Positions 6,309 to 14,826 are shown, counted from the first letter of the stretch. The stretch: 16,137 nt of DNA from RBG-16-66-20 sp049651845 (GCA_049651845.1 JBASCW010000174.1:1-16137); one strand, 5' to 3'. Numbers and translations: made by a program. Notes: generated from the letters alone by a model not told the origin.

Positions 6309-7499
6309 TCAGCCGATGAAGTTGAACAGCGACATGGCGCTCATCCTGACGTGCGTCTGCTGGGCGGCCTGCAGCGCCAGCTGCTGGCGCTGGAAATCGC
6401 TCGCCGCCTTCGCATAGTCGACATCCTCGAGCTTCGAGCGCTGCCCGGCGAGCAGCGCGCGCTCGCTCTCGCCGAGCGCCCCCAGATCGTCCAGTTCGCG
6501 CAGGCGCGAGCCGAAATCGGCGCGCACCGAGAGGACCCTGTCGGCGCCGGAATCGAGTTCGGCGAGCGCGGTCCCGAGGCCGGCGGCGCGCAGCGCCGCG
6601 GCGGCCGTCCCGGACACGGCGTTGATCGCATCCGCCAGCGTCTGGAACAGGCTCTGGTTCGCGCTCGGCGTCACGTCGATCCGGTCGCCGCCCGCCGGCG
6701 TGCCTTCCACGGCGATCTCCATGCCGGCGAAGCGGATCGCCGTGCCGCTCGCATAGGCGTTGCCGGAGGACAGGGTGCTGCCGGCGGTGACGTCGAGCAC
6801 GTCGTAGGTCGAGGCGCTGTTGAACACGATGCGATAGCTGCGCCCGGTGAGCAACGTCGCGTCGTAGACACTGCCCACGCCAGCCGCAACGGTGCCGGTG
6901 TTGCTGCCCGGCAGCGCGGTCTTGAACACGCCGTTGCCGCTGCGGCCCATCTCGAAGATCGAGTAGCCGTTGTCGGAGACGGCGATCTGGCGCGTGCCGC
7001 TGACGGCGAGCGCGCGATTGCCCTGGTCGCCGTTGTAGACCACGCCCGCGGCAGTCTGGGTGAACGGTTGGCTGCCGTCCCGGTAGCCCGCGAACAGGTA
7101 TCGCCCCTGCCCGTCCTGCGCGTTGGCCATGCCCAGCAGTTCGGCGTACAGGCCGCGCAATTCGGCGGCGATCGACTGCCGGTCGCTGTTCGCCAGCACG
7201 CCATCGCCTGCGGCGACGATCAGCGAGCGCGCATCGGTCAGCAGCTCGCCCACCAGCGCCAGCTTCGCCTCGGCGATCTCCAGCCCGCTGCGCACCGCGG
7301 ACTGGTTGGCGGCCTGCTGCGCCGACAGCGCCTCGGCGGCGCGCACCCCTAGCGCCTGGCTCGCCGCCACCGGATCGTCGCTCGCCGCCAGCATGCGCCG
7401 GCCGCTCGCCATCTGCTGTTGCGTGCGCAGCAACTCGGCCTGGTCGTTGAGCATGCCGCGCGTGGAGACCTCGAACATCAAACCGGTGCTGATGCGCAT
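6309..7499 (-). CDS. flgL: Flagellar hook-associated protein 3 (hook-filament junction) FlgL
   Basis: FlgL forms the second junction ring between hook and filament. The 396-residue protein begins MRISTGLMFEVSTRGML and ends in a long helix with LFNFIG, as FlgL and flagellin-type proteins do; the central part (about 140-290) is the variable beta-rich domain. It is longer than the Salmonella protein (about 317), which reflects that middle domain. I chose ATG 7499 over an in-frame GTG at 7505 because FlgL proteins start with MRIST and because the GTG lies inside an exceptionally good ribosome site. The gene follows flgK with 2 nt between stop and start, and the diguanylate cyclase follows 12 bp later. 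Residues about 255-276 contain a motif also seen twice in FlgK. Confidence 0.96.
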   Translation of the reverse strand: MRISTGLMFEVSTRGMLNDQAELLRTQQQMASGRRMLAASDDPVAASQALGVRAAEALSAQQAANQSAVRSGLEIAEAKLALVGELLTDARSLIVAAGDGVLANSDRQSIAAELRGLYAELLGMANAQDGQGRYLFAGYRDGSQPFTQTAAGVVYNGDQGNRALAVSGTRQIAVSDNGYSIFEMGRSGNGVFKTALPGSNTGTVAAGVGSVYDATLLTGRSYRIVFNSASTYDVLDVTAGSTLSSGNAYASGTAIRFAGMEIAVEGTPAGGDRIDVTPSANQSLFQTLADAINAVSGTAAAALRAAGLGTALAELDSGADRVLSVRADFGSRLRELDDLGALGESERALLAGQRSKLEDVDYAKAASDFQRQQLALQAAQQTHVRMSAMSLFNFIG

Positions 7500-7510
7500 G
7501 ATCACCTCCT
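7500..7510 (-). promoter_or_regulatory. Near-complete Shine-Dalgarno for flgL, fused to the flgK stop
   Basis: Minus-strand AGGAGGTGATC pairs over 11 nt with the usual 3' end of bacterial 16S rRNA and is followed directly by the flgL ATG, giving a 5-nt spacing from the AGGAGG core. The same bases encode the last two arginines and the TGA of flgK, so ribosomes finishing flgK sit on the flgL loading site. It settles the flgL start at 7499. Confidence 0.85.
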
Positions 7511-9397
7511 CATTTGCAGCAGCGTGTCGAACAGCTGGCTCGCGATCGCGACCAGCTTGCCCGCCGCCTGGTAGGCCTGCTGGTAGCGCAGCAGGTTGGC
7601 CGCTTCCTCGTCGAGGTTGACCCCGGACACGCTCGCCTGCCGCGCCTGCGTTTCCTGCAGCAGGCGCGCCTGCGCCGAAGCCGACAGGTTCGCCTCGTGC
7701 GCGGCGTTGCCGACGCGCGCGAGCAGCTGCCCGTAGGCATCGCCCAGCGTCGCGCTGCCGCCGACCAGCGCGCCCGTCTGCAGACCCGCGAGCAGCACCG
7801 CATTGCGGTTGTCGCCGCTGGCGCTGGTGTTCGCCGCGACCGTGAACGTGTCGCCGGCCGCGGGCGCACCGCTGATCTGGATGGTCCAGCCGTTGTAGCT
7901 GATCGGCGCACCGGACGTATACGCCACGCCGGCCGGGTTGCCAGTGCCGGTGCCGTTCACGTTGAAGGTCCCTGCCGCGGTGAAGGTGATGGTCACCGTC
8001 TGCTGCAGGTTGGCGTTCGCCGTGGGACCGTTGACCTGCCCCGCGGAAACCGAGCCCGTGCCGGCGTTGCCGCCCGCCGCCGAGGTGCGCATGGGCGCCG
8101 CGGCGGCGATCTGGTCGGCGCGCGTGAGCAGCGCGGCAAAGCCGGCCGCACCCCCGCGCGCGGGCATGACGAGAAAGCTGTCACCGGCGGCCGCGGCGCC
8201 AGAGGCGACCGCAATCGCGACGCCGTCCACGGTTTGCGGCAGGCTGGCAAAGCTCTGCACGCTGTTGTCCGCGAGCCGGGTCACGTTCCAGTTCGTGCCG
8301 TCCCATTTCAGGCGGTAGTCGCTGTCGGTGAGCGCGGCGTAGTTCGTCACCACCGCCGCCAGCTGCGCGGTGCCGGTGTTGGTCGAGGCCGCGTTCGCCT
8401 GCGGGGTTCCGGGGGCGAACACGTCCGTCCCGTACTGTCCGCTGCGGTCCAGCCCCAGCCTGTGCTGCTCGTTGAAACGCGCGGCGAGCACCATGGCGAT
8501 GCGGCCGAGCGCGTTGCGGGCCGGGTTCAGGGTATTTTCGCGGTACGCGAGCAGGCCGCCCAGCTCGCCGCCGTCCAGGTCCTGGGGGCGGAACCCGAGC
8601 AGCGCGCCGCCGCTTTGCAGCCCGATCGACAGGCGCGACGGGTCGAGCGCATCCGCAGCGGTGCCGAGCGTGTAGGCGCGCGTGCCGACGACCAGCGCCT
8701 GCCCGTTGCCGAGGAATGCGTTGAGGCTGCCGTCGCTTTGCGCGACCACGCTTGCGCGCACCAGCTTGTTCAGGTCCGTCACCAGCGCGTCGCGATGGTC
8801 GAGCAGGTCGTTCGGCGGCTGGCCCGCCGTTCCGGCTGCAAGCGCGATGCGGTCGTTCAGCTGCGCGATCTGCGCGCCGAGCGTGTTGATCGAATTCACG
8901 GTGCTGGCGATGCGCTGCTCGTTCGCGTCGCCCAGGCGCTGCAGCTGCGCGTCGAGGTCCCGCACGCGCCCCGCCATCGCCTGCAATGCGGAAAGCAGGC
9001 TCTGGCGCGATGCCGCGTCGGCGGGATTGGCGGCCACCGCGTTCACCGCGGCAAACAGCTCGTTGAGCGCGGGCGTGACGCCGGCGCTCGGGTCCGACAG
9101 CAGCCGGTCCACATGCTGGAGCTGCGACAGCGCCGTCTCCCACTGGCTCGCGCCCGCCTGCATCGACAGGCCCTGCGCGGCGAGGAATTCGTCGTAGGCG
9201 CGCCGCACGGCCTGGATGTTCGAGCCGGTGCCGAAGAACCCCGATCCGGTCGCCTGCGGAACGTTCTGCGCCTGCACCGTCCGCTGGCGCGAGTAGCCCG
9301 GCGTGTTGACGTTGGCGATGTTGTTGCCGGTGGTGACCAGGCCGCCCTGCGCGCTGTTCAGCCCGGTCAGCGCGATGCCAAGGAGCGATCCGCTCAT
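7502..9397 (-). CDS. flgK: Flagellar hook-associated protein 1 FlgK
   Basis: FlgK is the first junction protein, added to the hook tip after hook completion and required before filament growth. The 631-residue product has the N-terminal rod/hook-family motif (TGNNIANVNTPGYSRQR, about 23-39), helical coiled segments to about residue 220, a large beta-rich middle, and the C-terminal helix typical of FlgK (GVNLDEEAANLLRYQQAYQA, about 592-611). It is longer than the Salmonella protein (about 553) because of the middle domains, where a short GDxF-type motif occurs at about 390-411 and 499-520. The start overlaps the flgJ stop by 4 nt (ATGA), with a GGGGG ribosome site inside flgJ; the stop is fused to the flgL ribosome site. 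Confidence 0.97.
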   Translation of the reverse strand: MSGSLLGIALTGLNSAQGGLVTTGNNIANVNTPGYSRQRTVQAQNVPQATGSGFFGTGSNIQAVRRAYDEFLAAQGLSMQAGASQWETALSQLQHVDRLLSDPSAGVTPALNELFAAVNAVAANPADAASRQSLLSALQAMAGRVRDLDAQLQRLGDANEQRIASTVNSINTLGAQIAQLNDRIALAAGTAGQPPNDLLDHRDALVTDLNKLVRASVVAQSDGSLNAFLGNGQALVVGTRAYTLGTAADALDPSRLSIGLQSGGALLGFRPQDLDGGELGGLLAYRENTLNPARNALGRIAMVLAARFNEQHRLGLDRSGQYGTDVFAPGTPQANAASTNTGTAQLAAVVTNYAALTDSDYRLKWDGTNWNVTRLADNSVQSFASLPQTVDGVAIAVASGAAAAGDSFLVMPARGGAAGFAALLTRADQIAAAAPMRTSAAGGNAGTGSVSAGQVNGPTANANLQQTVTITFTAAGTFNVNGTGTGNPAGVAYTSGAPISYNGWTIQISGAPAAGDTFTVAANTSASGDNRNAVLLAGLQTGALVGGSATLGDAYGQLLARVGNAAHEANLSASAQARLLQETQARQASVSGVNLDEEAANLLRYQQAYQAAGKLVAIASQLFDTLLQMRR

Positions 9398-10230
9398 GCC
9401 GCGATCCCCCGCAGGCTCGCCGAATTGATGACCTGGGTGAGCTTCTCCGCATAGCGCGGATCGGTGGCATAGCCGGCGCGCTGCATGCCGGCGGCGAACG
9501 ACCCGGCATCGCGCGCCCCCGCGAGCACGGCCGAGTAGCGCGGGCTGCCCTTCAGCAGCCGCGCGTAATCGGCGAAGGCCTCGGCGTAGGACCCGTAGGC
9601 GCGGAACCGCTCGACGCTGCGGCGCGCCACGCCGTTCGCGTATTCGGTCGTGGCCGTCTCGGACACGGCGCCCGCCCAGTTGCGTCCGGCCTTGATGCCG
9701 AACAGGTTGAAGCTGTTGCTGCCGTCCGCATTGCGGATCTCGCGCGCGCCCCAGCCCGATTCGAGCGCGGCCTGGCCGAGCACGAAGCGCGCCGGCACGC
9801 CGCTCTCGCTCGCGGCGGCGCGCGCGTGCGGCGCCATCTGCTCGATGAAGCGCTGCGCCGCGGTGCCGCCGCCTGCCGCAGGCGCCTCACCTGCGCGCGC
9901 GGCGCGCTCCAGCCGGCCCGGCGCCGCCCTGGAGAGCTGCTTCACCATGAGCTCGGCGATGCCCAGGCCGCGTTCGGACAGCTTCTGGGCGATCTGCTCG
10001 TCGTACATGCTGGTGTACATCTTGCCCGCATCGCTGGAGAGCGCATCTCCCTGCGGCAGCGCTTCGCGCATGCTTTTCAGCAGCGCGCGCACGAACACCG
10101 CCTCGAACTGCGTCGCCGCCTTCCTGAGCGCCGCATCCGGGTCGCGCTTTGCCTGCACGCGCAGGGCGTCGAGCGAGCGAGCGTCGAACGCGAAGTTCGC
10201 CGCGCCGGCAGCGTCGGGGCTTGCGGCCAT
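9394..10230 (-). CDS. flgJ: Flagellar rod-assembly protein and peptidoglycan hydrolase FlgJ
   Basis: FlgJ caps the growing rod and cuts a hole in the cell wall. The 278-residue protein is the two-domain form found in beta- and gammaproteobacteria. The N-terminal rod-binding domain (about 18-100) contains ATQFEAVFVRALLKSMREA and MYDEQIAQKLSERGLG. An Ala/Gly-rich linker (102-124) is followed by a glucosaminidase domain (125-278) with the catalytic-type glutamate E157 in AALESGWG, then NLFGIKAG and YGSYAEAFADYARLL. It has no signal peptide, as expected because FlgJ is exported by the flagellar type III apparatus. It starts directly after the flgI stop (TGA then ATG, no gap) and overlaps flgK by 4 nt. 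Confidence 0.97.
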   Translation of the reverse strand: MAASPDAAGAANFAFDARSLDALRVQAKRDPDAALRKAATQFEAVFVRALLKSMREALPQGDALSSDAGKMYTSMYDEQIAQKLSERGLGIAELMVKQLSRAAPGRLERAARAGEAPAAGGGTAAQRFIEQMAPHARAAASESGVPARFVLGQAALESGWGAREIRNADGSNSFNLFGIKAGRNWAGAVSETATTEYANGVARRSVERFRAYGSYAEAFADYARLLKGSPRYSAVLAGARDAGSFAAGMQRAGYATDPRYAEKLTQVINSASLRGIAA

Positions 10231-11367
10231 TCAGATGATCTCCAGCTCGGCGCGCAGCGCGCCGGCGGCGCGCAGCGCCTGCAGGATTGACAGCAGGTCC
10301 TGCGGCGTGGCGCCGATCGCGTTGAGCGCCTTGACCACATCGGCGAGCCGTGCCCCGGATTCGAGCAGGTTCAGCTGGCCGGCGTCCTGCCGGATCTGAA
10401 TGTCGGATTTTTCCGTGACCACCGTCGAGCCGCCGGTCGAGAACGGCAACGGCTGGCTGATCACGGGGGTGGAACTGATGGAGATGGACAGGTTGCCATG
10501 AGCGACCGCCGAGGGCTCGAGGCGCACCGACTGGTTCATGACCACCGATCCGGTGCGCGCGTTGATGATGACCCTGGCCGGCGCGGCGGCCACATCGACG
10601 CTGAGGTCCTCGAGCTGCGCGAGGAAGCCGACGCGTTCGTTCGAGCCGCGCGGCGCGGCGACCCGCACCACACGCCCATCGAGCGCCTGCGCCATGCCGG
10701 CGCCGACCCCCGTATTGACCGCCTCGGCAAGGCGGCGCGCGGTAGTGAAGTCGGTGGTATGCAATTCCAGATGGACGTAATCGCCGTCGAGGAACGGCGT
10801 GGGCACGTTGCGCTCGACCGTCGCGCCGCCGGGCACCCGCCCCGCGGCGAGATGGTTGACCTGCGCCGAGGAACCGCCCTGCGCGGCGCCGGCGCCGCCG
10901 ACCACCACGTTGCCCTGCGCCATCGCGTACACCTGGCCGTCGGCGCCCTTGAGCGGAGTGAAGAGCAGCGTGCCGCCGCGCAGGGATTTCGCGTTCCCCA
11001 TCGAGGACACGGTGACGTCCAGCAGTTGCCCGGGCTTGGCAAACGCGGGCAGCACGGAGGTCACCATCACCGCCGCCACGTTTTTGAGCTGCAGGCTGGT
11101 TCCCGGCGGCAGGTTCACGCCGAGCTGCCCCAGCATGGTGGTGATGCTCTGCACCGTGAACGGCGTTTGCGTGGTCTGGTCGCCGCTGCCGTCCAGGCCG
11201 ACCACCAGCCCGTAGCCGATCAGCTGGTTGGGCCGCACGCCATGCACGCTGGCGATGTCCTTCACCCGTTGCGCGTATCCCTGCCCGCGCTCGGCGCCCG
11301 CGCCGATCGCGAGCCCGGCCAGCGCGAGCAGCGCGGCGAACAGCAGTTTGGCGAGTCGCGCGCGCAT
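10231..11367 (-). CDS. flgI: Flagellar P-ring protein FlgI
   Basis: FlgI forms the periplasmic ring in the peptidoglycan layer that serves as a bushing for the rod. The 378-residue precursor has a clear Sec signal peptide: basic MRARLAK, a hydrophobic stretch (8-22), and a likely cleavage after AGA at residue 25. The mature start is followed by the family motif VKDIASVHGVRPNQLIGYGL and LVVGLDGSGDQTTQTPFT, and the C-terminus has VVKALNAIGATPQDLLSILQAL. The length is normal for FlgI. Its ATG overlaps the flgH stop by one base (TGATG) and the upstream sequence is pyrimidine-rich with no recognisable Shine-Dalgarno, so translation probably depends on reinitiation after flgH. Confidence 0.97.
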   Translation of the reverse strand: MRARLAKLLFAALLALAGLAIGAGAERGQGYAQRVKDIASVHGVRPNQLIGYGLVVGLDGSGDQTTQTPFTVQSITTMLGQLGVNLPPGTSLQLKNVAAVMVTSVLPAFAKPGQLLDVTVSSMGNAKSLRGGTLLFTPLKGADGQVYAMAQGNVVVGGAGAAQGGSSAQVNHLAAGRVPGGATVERNVPTPFLDGDYVHLELHTTDFTTARRLAEAVNTGVGAGMAQALDGRVVRVAAPRGSNERVGFLAQLEDLSVDVAAAPARVIINARTGSVVMNQSVRLEPSAVAHGNLSISISSTPVISQPLPFSTGGSTVVTEKSDIQIRQDAGQLNLLESGARLADVVKALNAIGATPQDLLSILQALRAAGALRAELEII

Positions 11368-12062
11368 CAGAAGGGGAGGATGGTGAGGAAGAAGCGCGCG
11401 AGGAAGCCCATGATCTGCGCTTCGTTGATGTAGCCAGAGCCCTGGTAGTCGATGCGCGCATCGGCGACCTGGGTCGAGGTCACCGTGTTGCCGGCGAGAA
11501 TCGTGGCCGGATTGACCACGCCTGAGAAGCGCAGCGTCTCGCTGTTGTGCGTGATGCCGATCTGCTTTTCACCCGACACCACGAGGTTGCCGTTGGGCAG
11601 CACCTCGAGCACCGTGACGGTGATGGCGCCGGTGAACACGTTGTCCGCGGCGGTAGCGCCCTTGCCCTCGAAGGTGTTGGAACTCGAGGCCGCCACGCTG
11701 GTGCCCAGATAGCCCTTGCCGGGCAGACCGTTGGTAAAGGTCGGGACGTCGAACGAGGTATCGCCCTTGCGGCTCGCGTTGGTCGAGGAGTTGTTGCTCG
11801 CCTGCAGTTTCTCGTTGAGCTGGATGACGAGCATGTCGCCGACGTAGCGGGCGCGCCGGTCCTCGAACAGCGGACGGAAGGCGCTCCTCTCGTTGAAGAT
11901 CGCGCCGTTCACGTAAGCCGCCTGCGGCGCCAACGCAGGGCGCGCGGTGGTCGGCTCTACGACCTTCACCGGATTGAGGTTGCAGGCGCCCAAGGCGGTC
12001 AGGGCGGCCAGCGCCAGGCCGGCGGCGAGACGCTGCGGTCCGCGGTATCTCGGGGATCCCAT
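11367..12062 (-). CDS. flgH: Flagellar L-ring lipoprotein FlgH
   Basis: FlgH forms the outer-membrane ring of the basal body. The 231-residue precursor has a lipoprotein signal: a basic start, a hydrophobic run (12-24) and a lipobox LGAC with the modified cysteine at residue 27; Asn at +2 fits outer-membrane sorting. Further features are FEDRRARYVGDMLVIQLNEKLQASN and VLEVLPNGNLVVSGEKQI, typical of FlgH. Two starts are adjacent: GTG 12065 and ATG 12062. I chose the ATG because it makes a TGATG junction with flgG, the same junction used at flgH-flgI; the upstream ribosome site is weak, so reinitiation is likely. The choice changes only one residue. Confidence 0.96.
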   Translation of the reverse strand: MGSPRYRGPQRLAAGLALAALTALGACNLNPVKVVEPTTARPALAPQAAYVNGAIFNERSAFRPLFEDRRARYVGDMLVIQLNEKLQASNNSSTNASRKGDTSFDVPTFTNGLPGKGYLGTSVAASSSNTFEGKGATAADNVFTGAITVTVLEVLPNGNLVVSGEKQIGITHNSETLRFSGVVNPATILAGNTVTSTQVADARIDYQGSGYINEAQIMGFLARFFLTILPF

Positions 12063-12844
12063 CACAGCTGCGCCAGGCGCGCCAGCATCTGGTCGGAGGT
12101 CTGGATCGCCTTCGAGTTGATCTCGTAGGCGCGCTGCGTCTGGATCATCGACACCAGCTCCTCGACCACGTTGACGTTGGAGGTCTCGACGTACCCCTGG
12201 TTGAGCAGCCCCAGGCCGTTGCTGCCCGGCGTATTGGCCTGCGGCGTTCCCGAGGCCGCCGATTCGTGGAACAGGTTCTGACCGAGCGGCTTCAGGCCCG
12301 CCGGATTGACGAAGTTGGCGAGCTGGATCTGGCCGATCTGCTGCGGCGTCGCGGTGCCGCTGCGGATCACGCTCACCACGCCGTCCTGTGCGACCGTGAT
12401 CGAGGTGACGTTGGAGGGGATCGTGATCTGCGGCTGCACCTGGAAGCCGTTGGAGGTGACCAGCGCGCCCTGGGAATCGACGTGGAACGAGCCGTCGCGC
12501 GTATACGCGGTCGTGCCGTCGGGCATCAGCACCTGGAAGAAGCCCTGCCCGTTGACCGCCAGGTCGAGCGCGTTGTCGGTCTTCTGCAGGTTACCCTGCG
12601 TGAAGACGCGCACCGTGGACACCGGGCGTACGCCGGTGCCGACCTGCAGACCGGAGGGCACCTGCGTGAGCTGCGAGGACTGCGCGCCGGGCTCGCGCAG
12701 CGTCTGGTAGAGCAGGTCCTCGAACACCGCGCGCGAGCGCTTGAAGCCGTTGGTGCCGACGTTGGCGAGGTTGTTGGCGATGACGTCGAGCTGGAACTGC
12801 TGCGCGTCGAGGCCGGTCTTGGATATCCAGAGCGAGCGAATCAT
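12062..12844 (-). CDS. flgG: Flagellar distal rod protein FlgG
   Basis: FlgG builds the distal rod. The 260-residue length is the same as in E. coli. The N-terminus (MIRSLWISKTGLDAQQ) leads to the rod/hook-family motif ANNLANVGTNGFKRSRAVF (about 23-41). The middle holds LDLAVNGQGFFQVLMPDGT and AYTRDGSFHVD. The C-terminus ends with VNVVEELVSMIQTQRAYEIN and the axial heptad-type helix. It has no cleaved signal; export is by the flagellar type III system. The flgF stop TAG is part of the ribosome site TAGGAAA before its ATG, and its own TGA overlaps the flgH start. Confidence 0.98.
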   Translation of the reverse strand: MIRSLWISKTGLDAQQFQLDVIANNLANVGTNGFKRSRAVFEDLLYQTLREPGAQSSQLTQVPSGLQVGTGVRPVSTVRVFTQGNLQKTDNALDLAVNGQGFFQVLMPDGTTAYTRDGSFHVDSQGALVTSNGFQVQPQITIPSNVTSITVAQDGVVSVIRSGTATPQQIGQIQLANFVNPAGLKPLGQNLFHESAASGTPQANTPGSNGLGLLNQGYVETSNVNVVEELVSMIQTQRAYEINSKAIQTSDQMLARLAQL

Positions 12845-12853
12845 GCCGTTTTC

Positions 12854-13585
12854 CTATTGGATGGAGAGCAGGCGCGAGGCCTGCTGCGCGTTGCCTTCCG
12901 CGTTCTGCAGCAGCTTCATCTGAATCTCGAACTGGCGCGCCACCGCGATCATCCCGACCAGCGCGTCGACCGCGTTCACGTTGCTGCCTTCGATGGCGCC
13001 GGGCGCAACGCGCAGCGTCTCGTCGAGCGGGGCGACGCCGCCGTTCTTCACGCGGAACAGGCCGTCGGCCGAGCGGACGAGGTCGGCGGCGGGCGGATTG
13101 ACGAGCTTGATGCGCCCGACGCTGATGACCGCGTTGGGCTGCGCGGCCGGCAGCGCGGACACCGATCCGTCGGTCTCGATGCGGATCGCGGCGTTGGCCG
13201 GGATCGCCATCGGGCCGCCGTCGGACAGCACGTTCAGCCCGCCGGCCGTCTGCAGGATGCCCTCGGCGCTCACCTGGAAGCCGCCGTTGCGCGTGTAGGC
13301 TTCCTTCCCGTCGCGCCCCTCCACCGCGATCCAGCCTGCGCCGCTCAGCGCGATGTCGAGGTTGCGCCCGGTCTGCGTGATCGGTCCGGAGGAGAAGTCG
13401 GCGCCGGTGGTGGATTCGAGCGCGAACACCCGCGTCGGGCTGCCGCCGAGCGGCACCGCGCGGAACGCCACCGTTTCGGCGCGGTAGCCCGGCGTCGACG
13501 CGTTGGCGAGGTTCTGCGCGAGCGTGTCCTGGCGCGCCAGCGCCATCTTGGCGCCGGTCATCGCGGTATAGATCAGCTTGTCCAT
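12854..13585 (-). CDS. flgF: Flagellar proximal rod protein FlgF
   Basis: FlgF is one of the proximal rod subunits. The 243-residue product starts MDKLIYTAMTGAKMALARQD and has the family motif AQNLANASTPGYRAET (about 23-38). Later motifs are LDIALSGAGWIAVEGRDG, AYTRNGGFQVS and, near the C-terminus, GSNVNAVDALVGMIAVARQFE. The length agrees with the family (about 245-250). It lies 7 bp after flgE, with the flgE stop TAG forming part of the purine-rich TAGGG site, and 9 bp before flgG. It is distinguished from FlgG by its divergent N-terminus and the missing NGFK motif. Confidence 0.97.
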   Translation of the reverse strand: MDKLIYTAMTGAKMALARQDTLAQNLANASTPGYRAETVAFRAVPLGGSPTRVFALESTTGADFSSGPITQTGRNLDIALSGAGWIAVEGRDGKEAYTRNGGFQVSAEGILQTAGGLNVLSDGGPMAIPANAAIRIETDGSVSALPAAQPNAVISVGRIKLVNPPAADLVRSADGLFRVKNGGVAPLDETLRVAPGAIEGSNVNAVDALVGMIAVARQFEIQMKLLQNAEGNAQQASRLLSIQ

Positions 13586-13592
13586 CTACGCC

Positions 13593-14813
13593 CTATCGCA
13601 GGTTGACCAGGGTCTGCAGCACCGAATCCTGCGTCTTGATGGTCTGCGCGTTGGCCTGGTAGATGCGCTGCGCGGTGATCATCGAAACCAGTTCCGCGGT
13701 CAGGTCGATGTTCGAGTCCTCCAGCGCGCTCGCCTGCAGTACCCCGAGCGAACCGCTGTTCGGGGCGCCCACCAGCGCCTGCCCCGACTGCGGCGTCTCG
13801 CCCCACTGGTTGGTCCCCAGCGGCTGCAGGCCCTGCGGGTTGGTGAAGTTGGCGAGCACGATCTGCCCCTGCGCGAGCGACTGCCCGTTGGAGTAGCGCC
13901 CGAGCACGACGCCGTCGGGCCCGACCGAGAAGCTGGTGAGGCGCCCCGAGGTCGAGCCGTCCTGCGTGAGCTCGTTCACGCCGAAGCCCGCCCCGAACTG
14001 CGTGCTGCCGGTCAGATCGAGAGTGAAGGCGAGCGGCGTCGTGGCGCCAGTCGCGACCGCGGTCGACACGTTGAACGGCAGCGTGGTCGTCGCGGTGTTG
14101 ATCGCGCCCGCGGCGGTGAAATTCAGGGTGCCGAGCGCGCCGGCGCCGATCTGCACGCCGTCGTTCGCGCCGTAGACCTGCCAGACGTTGCTCGCGGTCT
14201 TCCTGAAATACAGCGACAGCGTATGCGCGTTGCCCAGGCTGTCGTACACGCCCATCGATGTCGCGCTCTGATAAGTGGTCGGATCCGCGAGGTTGAACGC
14301 GGCCGCGATGGCGGTCGAGCGCGCGTCCAGGTTGAGGACGGCGCTCGCCTCGGTGGTCGCGACCGGAGGCAGGTCGGTACGCGACACCTGTAGGTCGGTC
14401 GGCGTCGAGGTGACGATGGTCCCGCCCGGCCCGGCCGGGTAGCCGGAAAGCCGTGCGCCGCCCGTGTTGACGATGTAGCCGTCCTTGTCGAGCTGGAACT
14501 GGCCGTTGCGCGTATAGGACGCAGTGCCGCTGGTGGACATGCGGAAGAAGCCCTGGCCGTTGATGGCGATGTCCAGCGGGCTCGAGGTCACGTTGATGTT
14601 TCCCTGGCCGAACTGGGGCAGCACCGCCGAGAGGGCGGTGCCGATGCCGACGGTGCTGCCGCCGCCGCCCGACAGCGAGTTGGCGAACACGTCGGAGAAG
14701 CTCGCCCGCGAGCCCTTGAAGCCCGCGGTGTTCGAGTTGGCGACGTTGTTGCCGATGACGTCGAGGTTCTTGGCCGCTGCGTCGAGCCCGGACAGGCCCT
14801 GTTGGAAGCTCAT
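13593..14813 (-). CDS. flgE: Flagellar hook protein FlgE
   Basis: FlgE polymerises into the hook, the flexible joint between rod and filament. The 406-residue protein has the N-terminal SFQQGLSGLDAAAKNLDVIG and NNVANSNTAGFKGSRASFSDVF motifs (about 22-43), then LDIAINGQGFFRM and SYTRNGQFQLDKDGYIV. A beta-rich middle (about 140-300) forms the exposed hook domains. The C-terminus carries IVLANFTNPQGLQPLGTNQW and DLTAELVSMITAQRIYQANA. The length is close to the E. coli protein (about 402). A clear AAAGGAG site built onto the flgD stop (TAAAGGAG) precedes the ATG by 8 nt. Confidence 0.98.
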   Translation of the reverse strand: MSFQQGLSGLDAAAKNLDVIGNNVANSNTAGFKGSRASFSDVFANSLSGGGGSTVGIGTALSAVLPQFGQGNINVTSSPLDIAINGQGFFRMSTSGTASYTRNGQFQLDKDGYIVNTGGARLSGYPAGPGGTIVTSTPTDLQVSRTDLPPVATTEASAVLNLDARSTAIAAAFNLADPTTYQSATSMGVYDSLGNAHTLSLYFRKTASNVWQVYGANDGVQIGAGALGTLNFTAAGAINTATTTLPFNVSTAVATGATTPLAFTLDLTGSTQFGAGFGVNELTQDGSTSGRLTSFSVGPDGVVLGRYSNGQSLAQGQIVLANFTNPQGLQPLGTNQWGETPQSGQALVGAPNSGSLGVLQASALEDSNIDLTAELVSMITAQRIYQANAQTIKTQDSVLQTLVNLR

Positions 14814-14826
14814 GAATGGTTCTCCT

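Noticed and set aside
5778..7352. 524-codon plus-strand open frame spanning the cyclase and flgL
   Set aside because: It crosses the ends of two well-supported minus-strand genes and has no domain signal.
6309..7505. GTG 7505 as the start of flgL
   Set aside because: It lies inside the ribosome site and would add two residues before the conserved MRIST start.
7514..9454. 646-codon plus-strand open frame opposite flgK
   Set aside because: Its composition (Arg, Ala, Val, His and Gly rich) is that of a reverse-strand shadow, with no motifs; flgK on the minus strand is unmistakable.
12266..13606. 446-codon plus-strand open frame opposite flgG and flgF
   Set aside because: Shadow of two conserved rod genes; low-complexity Arg/His/Val-rich translation.
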